Shown here: in pieces, positions 58,901 to 64,000 of the stretch | Layout: each line of letters starts with the position of its first letter | Position numbering within the stretch: the stretch's first letter is position 1 | Assembly: GCA_017506865.1 (NCBI GenBank) | Contig: JAFCMP010000049.1 | Span: 186,001-250,000 of the forward strand | Direction: 5' to 3' | Source: Tribonema minus | Taxonomy: Eukaryota > Sar > Xanthophyceae > Tribonematales > Tribonemataceae | DNA length: 64,000 bases | Notes under the pieces: generated by a model | What the model was told of the DNA's origin: nothing | Seen by the model: the letters and a program-made list of their open reading frames with translations, nothing else | The model's database searches: none | Program-made: the position numbers and the translations under genes

Positions 58901-61830
58901 CTACCAGTGAGAGGCAGCACCCACGCAGTGCACCTGATGGTAGTACGAAACATCTGCGATCGGGGTATGGTGTGCAGGTGTGCACCTAATCCAGCATACC
59001 ATACCAGTGGCGTAAAGTGTGCGGGTGACTGACGCACAATCAGGCACAGGCTTGCATCAAACAATGCATCACCGGACAGCAACTTCGTCATGATCGTGGA
59101 GGTGCACACGCCCTAATAACGCAAAACCAAGATCCAAAGAACATGGTCGGCGCTCACCATGTGGTGACTTCAGCTTGAAGCTGGCAGACCACTTGGAGTT
59201 GGTGCGTTGCCAGCAGAACACATCAGCACCACTTTGGGTACTACCAAGAAGGCCCAGTGACAGACACTACACTGGCAATTGATTGAGTCTTCCACAGCAA
59301 GGAAAGGAGTACTCGTGGCAATTGCAACCAAATTGAAAGTAGATGACAGTTTAACGTCCGTGTTCGGCGCACCTGACAGTTTGCGTGTGAAACACTGGCA
59401 CTATGTGGCAGTTTGCATTGCAGATGATTTGAAACAATTGAAAATTTCAATGGACGAGTATAGTCATTGCCCAGTGTACAGCAATCACAGGGACACAATA
59501 TCCAACTATACCATAGGCCCAGCCTGTAAGTATGGGCCATGCATCCTTGAGGTCACTCAGTCTCAAAGTGGTGGATTTGGGACTTCAAGTTGAGCGACAG
59601 TGCAATCTTACTGCACTCTGCTCGTTCTTGCCGAAAATGCGCGGGACTCACCGCGACATATCCTAGTGGAAAGGTCACAGATTGGCGCTCTGCGGCTGCA
59701 ATGTTTGTTGTCCTTGCATTCTGCAATTGGCAAGGGCACAGCAGCAGACACACACACCGGCGGTGCCGTCTCTAACTCAAGCACGCCAGGTCTTGCACTC
59801 TTATTCCAGAGACATCACGTGGAGAAGACAAACACTTTGACAGGCAGTCTTTAATGATGTATTGCAGTGGAAAGTTACATGCCATGTCGACTAGTGGTAA
59901 TCTTGAATGTTCAAAGGTGCGCCTGCTAGTATGCACGACACATGTTGACACAGCCGCTGACTCAGACAGCATGTTGGGGACATGTGCACATGCACTGGAC
60001 TCAGCACGGCATGTTGTTGAGTGTCAAGAAAGTGTCTTAACATACATCCCTGGCAGAGGCCATTGGTTAAGTAACTAACTGTTGCAGAAGGGCGCCGGTA
60101 CAGCCTGAGTGCACTGGGGGCCCAGCATGCATCATCGTGCTGGCAAACACTATTGGCAAGGACCACGATGAACAAAAGGCATGCAAAGTTGGTGCGGTTG
60201 CTGATCCTCTCGTTTCAAAGGCAACCCAGAAAGCCAAGATTCTGAAGCAACTGGGAGTGTTGACCGTTATAGTAGACTAAATGAAGTCACTATGCAAAAG
60301 TGTCATTGAAGTTGGGTGAGACTAGTCACTTTGTAGCCCTATATCAGGGGCTGTAGTTGGCTGTTTACATGTGGAAGTTGACATTTGGTCCTGGTGTGTT
60401 GACTCAACTTGTCAATGAACAATCTGCTTGTCCTGACAGACCTCATCATAGCATGACTAGCTCTGTTGCTTTTTGGCTTTCTGGTTTGCGTTTGGTAATT
60501 ACCTGAGAGAGGATCCTACCGTATGACTTGTAGCTAGGTGACGCAACTCGGAGGTTACCAACACACTGTCAGGTTGTGCCACTATACTACTAGTAATACT
60601 ATGAGAACATTATGATAGTCATGTATGAGGAGTGGTAGAACTTCAAAATAGTATATGCCACAGTGTGGAGCGCTGTCATCCTGGGAATGGGGGCATTTCA
60701 CCACACCTGCGCATGCTGCTGCTATACTGCAGATCTAGGCAGCCTGAGGAGTCAACAGACCTTTGAAGGAACGCTACAGCACTGAATCCTGACATTATCG
60801 ATTGGCTTAACAACGACAGTGACACTTCATTATTGTTTCTGATATTTTGATTCATCGAGTTCTGCCTGCCGTAGCAGTTAATACATCATCAAGGTTTCAT
60901 GTTCCAATATGATAACATGTAACGCACATCGCCATTGGCTTTGAAAGCATGCCAGAACCAGGCTGATCATCAGCACAGACAAGTCTCCGATAACAACTGT
61001 TGCAAGGTCAATGATGTTCTGCTGGAAACAACACCAGCAAGGCTGCAGCACCTAACCACCGCATACGCACACAGCTGATAGATAGCACTGCACAACTGCA
61101 TATCCCTGAGCAGCGGATCAGCAGCGCAATCAATTCAGGCTGCAATTTTGTTGCGCTCTAGACTACCGCAGCCACTATGTAGTCCTGGATTTTCAAGCTG
61201 CAGACTCTCGGAGGCTTGGTAGCGACACGATTCAAGTTGATGGGACTCAGACAGCACGGCAGGTTGCAAAGCTGGACCTTCGTGCAGAATTGCTAGGCAT
61301 GCAGTGCCAGCCAGCTGCGGCAATGGTTTTGCAAGGAACGCGCATATTTCCACCTGACAGTGTGGGAAACTTCGAGTTGTCACTCGGCGAAAGGCTGTTT
61401 AATCGGGACACATCAATCAGCGGTTACTATTTATATATACACCTGACAGTGTGCGCAACTTCAAGTTAATGCTCGGTGAAAGGCTGTAAATCGGGACACA
61501 TCGATCAGTGGTTACCATTGCTAAATGAATAATAGTATTACTCAGGCTTGGTTCATTTGTCTCATTGACACGTTGAACTTCAGATCAATGATTAATCAGC
61601 TGAATCAGATGACTTTCAATCATCACCAAACACTCTTGATTTTGGCATCAGTACGTCGTATTCAATTGAAGATCATGCTCAGCTTGTACACAAGTAAATG
61701 AATTTCATGCACAAGCGAACAAGCGGTGGCTCACCTGGGACGTCCTTGCAGGTGCCATCAGACTTGGTGCCACCAGGGCAGCTCTTGCATTTGAAGGAAT
61801 TGCCATCTACAACGCACTTTCCACCATAGC
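52972..61830 (-). CDS. Modular Cys-rich, presumably extracellular protein (5' end not found)
   Basis: In-phase exons, 5' to 3': 61735-61830 (GYGGKCVVDGNSFKCKSCPG), 58533-58604 (GCVADVDC ... KCNVATGACV), 57465-57533 (ACVDNTQCGGAAPICDVST), 56729-56791 (GCLDDTDCGGTTPYCNIDT), 55327-55697 (GEYAVRARAAPDFFVG ... CVCGSTETYLHCQ), 53122-54345 and 52972-53037 (CTPPPPVTPPEADFQFQ). The first four are each phase 1 at both ends, so they can be inserted or lost without shifting frame. Three of them share C-x4-C-G-G/T-x-C-x5-6-C spacing, an EGF- or disulfide-knot-like module; I do not know its formal family. The 55327 exon ends at a GC donor (CAG/GCAAGT). The Pro-rich segment at the 3' end is a typical linker and could lead into the GH18 domain starting at 51993, making one large gene; the linking exon was not proved. 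Exons may be missing between 61735 and 58604. Confidence 0.55.
53122..54345 (-). CDS. Large exon encoding an unrecognised Cys-containing domain
   Basis: This ~408-codon exon of the modular gene starts after a GCGCAG acceptor (ALFELDYRHYVLAPAKP) and is open to 53068. Parts in order: a basic segment (RTRQRSLKASESC), a Cys cluster (CLAKGDCEDAQQDREAC, ECCAPPIPEIPFLEVC), a mixed helical core (LNTLALLNVAMSHDKC, NVEEFVKSAPGLSED), a beta-like run (NVVYHPLTGFLTFELNINGG), a second Cys cluster (CEGLADADCGDAKGAECC), then a basic cut-site-like LRRRR and an amphipathic tail (WDDLVGVANTIKEEV). I recognise no family. The exon is distinctly GC-richer than its surroundings and far longer than the other exons here. 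It may instead end at the TAG at 53068 as a separate gene; the spliced reading (donor after ATG at 53122, next exon 52972-53037) keeps phase and adds the Pro-rich linker. Confidence 0.6.
61351..61525. repeat. 89-bp tandem duplication
   Basis: Units beginning CACCTGACAGTGTG start at 61351 and 61440, and each continues with a CTTCRAGTT word, CTCGGYGAAAGGCTGT and ATCGGGACACATC. Related CTGACAGTNTGCGTG and AACTTCAAGTTG words recur nearby (59370, 59581, 62628, 63200, 63400), so this is a local cluster of a dispersed repeat. Confidence 0.8.
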
Positions 61831-64000
61831 CTCACGTGACCTTTGTGCACGGGTTAGACTCTGCACAACAAGCGGCAACACAGCAGCACTGTGGCTCATC
61901 ATGAATTAATTAAACAGGACTGTCAGCAATGCCGCTTCCCAAAGCAACTTGAAGAAACTAGTTTTCGTGCAGCATGCAATCAGCAGGACCCGCACAAGTC
62001 CTCCGGGAGCGCAGTCGCAGGCACGTCAAACCTGGTGCTCAGGCTGTAACAGTTGGGGCACGTGTTGCACTTTGAGGTACTACTAGTAGTAGTAGTACCA
62101 CCGTCCTTCGCGTGTGAGCCACTGGCACTGTTGCCATTAGTCCGACACGGGCCGGGCAGTTTGAACTCATGATTCTCATGATTCTCAAAGTGCGATGGGC
62201 GGCGATGCAGCAGCACCTCGTCCATCAAGACTCAACAGCTGCTGCACAAGATGGCATGGTGGACCAGGTGCAGGTTCCAAATGCGGTCAAAATAGCCTAC
62301 TAGATCATCATGGCTGAATGAACATCAGGCCCTGGGGCGCAAGTGCCGTTGAAATTGTTGGCGCTCGACTCGGAGCACTGCCAGTGCCTGCATTAAATTA
62401 AATGCATCTTGAGGAGTCCCCAGCCGCCACAAATTCAAAGTTTGCTGTCACTGCCGCACACGACTATCGTGCACGGATCACCGCACCGGACAACAAAACC
62501 TTTGAAATCCTGAAGTGACTTTCAAATTGTTGTGTAAGAAACTTTTTTGAAATGTCATGCAGCTACTACTAGTATAATGATATCAAATCTGAGTCTGGTG
62601 TGGATGCTACTAGTAGTACTTGCCAATAGACTGACAGTGTGCGTGAACTTCTGTAGGCAACCTGGCGCGACTTCATGCCAATGCTTACCGCCTTGTGCCA
62701 TTTTGAATATAATGGACACTGTCCATCATTTGCGGGACGGCAGTAAAAAGGGGTTGACCGCGAATTTGGGACAGCTAAGGGCAGTTGCAGCCTCAGGCTG
62801 AGCGTTTTGACCGATAATAACGGTACGCTCTTACAAGCACTGCAGCCTCAGAGCATAAATCATGTGTTACAGTAGGCTAGTAGGCGTTTGTTGTAGGTAG
62901 TGGTGCAGCAGCGCCGCACTGCCAGCTGCAGCAGCCTGAGCCCGCATTGTCAAATTTGAAAGAAGGTTCGGGCTCCGGAACGGTTCCCTCAACTCTCACG
63001 TCACGGTGGACTTGACATTCAAGTTGTTTTCCCAGTGGCACGTGACATACTACATATAGTATCAGTTACTGTAGGAGCTAGCCGATGACTCACTGACAGA
63101 GTGCCAGAACACCGTGACAGCGGGCCCGTCGTTGCACTGTGGCACCTGGCTGGCATGGCATTGCCAACCGGGTCGTGCGAACCACAGTCACACGGTGACA
63201 CTTCAAGTTGCAGCTTCTGACTGACACTGTGTGCTGAGCATCCGATTCGCCGCATGATAACTGTTACAGTGGGGATGATCATTCAAGTTGCCAATAGTCA
63301 GACACTCAATCTGGCAGAGCCTTGATTCAGAAGTTCATCGAAGTTCTCAGTTTTGACACATCCGAGTGGTTTCAGCCGCTGCCAGCAGTGCTGCTGAACT
63401 TCAAGTTGATGCTCGCGGCGTGTCGCAAGCGATGGCCACGGAGCGTGGCTGTTAGACTACTAGTTCACTGACCCACCCCGTGACCAACACTTAATTTTTG
63501 ATAACGGAATCCGATTCCGAATCGCCACGCCCTGAGGTGAGTCAGACCTGTAATTTCGATTGTGCACTGCCAGTCACAACGGCGGCGGTTATAGCGCCGC
63601 GTCGCAATTGTCGCACAATCTGAATGTCCATTATAATATCGGACTCCGGAAGGGATGGTTATCGAGCAGTCAGTGACAGCGTGCCACAGTGACTGGAAAA
63701 AACAGGAGCCTCAGGTGCATTCAAACAACATTCAAGCGTCCGACTCGCCGGCGGTGCTAGCCATATGACAACTTAATAAGCAGCCTCAGGCTGAGGTTGC
63801 CAACAATACAGCGCGGCGCTGTCCTGAGACATCCAGTGGCAAGCGTCGATGCTCAGAGGCTCGTTGTTGACAAGCAGCCTCTGAGTCAGTGAGGTTCAAA
63901 AAGTTGCCCACAACTGGTTGAACACAGCGCGGCGCTTCTACTCGTAGTACATAAGACATCATGGATCCTTGAACTTGAACTTGAAGTTCATCATTAGGGT
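61831..64000. other. Right end: repeats and possible 5' exons of the modular gene
   Basis: A minus-strand open segment near 61984-62190 is Cys-rich (GPCRTNGNSASGSHAKDG, then KCNTCPNCYSLSTRF) and ends with LPEDLCG just before a possible phase-1 GT donor, so it could be another module exon of the gene ending at 52972, but no acceptor in the right phase was found. A (TAG)n/(TAC)n run near 62081-62099 interrupts it. The rest holds dispersed AACTTCAAGTT-type repeats and no other convincing gene. Confidence 0.35.

Noticed and set aside
1-64000. CRISPR arrays, bacterial operons, ribosome binding sites, rRNA
   Set aside because: No regularly spaced short repeats, no Shine-Dalgarno-led gene strings and no rRNA-like sequence were seen; the intron-rich genes show the window is eukaryotic nuclear DNA.

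Overview
The window is nuclear DNA from a eukaryote, most probably a green (chlorophyte) alga. Its genes are cut into many short exons (9 to about 370 nt in the well-joined models, one exon above 1.2 kb), introns are mostly 250-1000 nt with GT(G/A)AG donors and TGCAG acceptors, and the proteins are eukaryotic: a PDCD4/MRF-type MA3 protein, RAD23, TMCO1, CEP19, an SFR2-like family-1 glycosidase and a secreted family-18 chitinase. CEP19 points to a lineage with centrioles; the plant-type SFR2 match and the chitinase with a small Cys-rich module fit a green alga. No bacterial operon, rRNA, CRISPR array or confident tRNA was seen. Gene models were built by hand by requiring reading phase to be kept across every splice junction; four models (CEP19, TMCO1, PDCD4-like, RAD23) close completely from ATG to stop. 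Layout: 1-2229 holds no gene, only a diverged ~420-bp duplication. 2230-5585 (-) is an unrecognised gene with a secretion-type N-terminus. 6520-9257 (-) is CEP19-like and 10165-12510 (-) is TMCO1-like. 13145-21012 (+) is a 16-exon, two-MA3-domain protein that starts divergently, 634 bp from TMCO1. 21013-25852 is a repeat-rich gap between convergent genes. 25853-34145 (-) is a complete 14-exon RAD23. 34146-40235 is mostly repeats with gene fragments. 40236-43401 (-) is the C-terminal part of an SFR2-like glycosidase. 45308-51993 (-) is a GH18 chitinase and 52972-61830 (-) a modular cysteine-rich, presumably extracellular protein that may be the 5' part of the same transcription unit. The last 2 kb are repeats and possible further 5' exons. 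Functionally the set mixes housekeeping genes (ER membrane-protein insertion: TMCO1; translation control: PDCD4-like; proteasome delivery and NER: RAD23; centrosome/cilium: CEP19) with a secretory/cell-surface block (chitinase, Cys-rich modules, the unknown signal-peptide gene). At least four short non-autonomous hAT-type elements with 8-bp target duplications sit in introns and gaps, plus another TIR element rich in G runs. The most unusual observations are an in-frame TAG exactly at the Trp of the chitinase catalytic motif, symmetrical phase-1 exon cassettes of a Cys-rich module, a large unrecognised Cys-containing exon next to the chitinase, GC-AG introns in two genes, a ~135-bp inverted duplication of coiled-coil coding sequence, and a 330-bp tandem repeat open on both strands.
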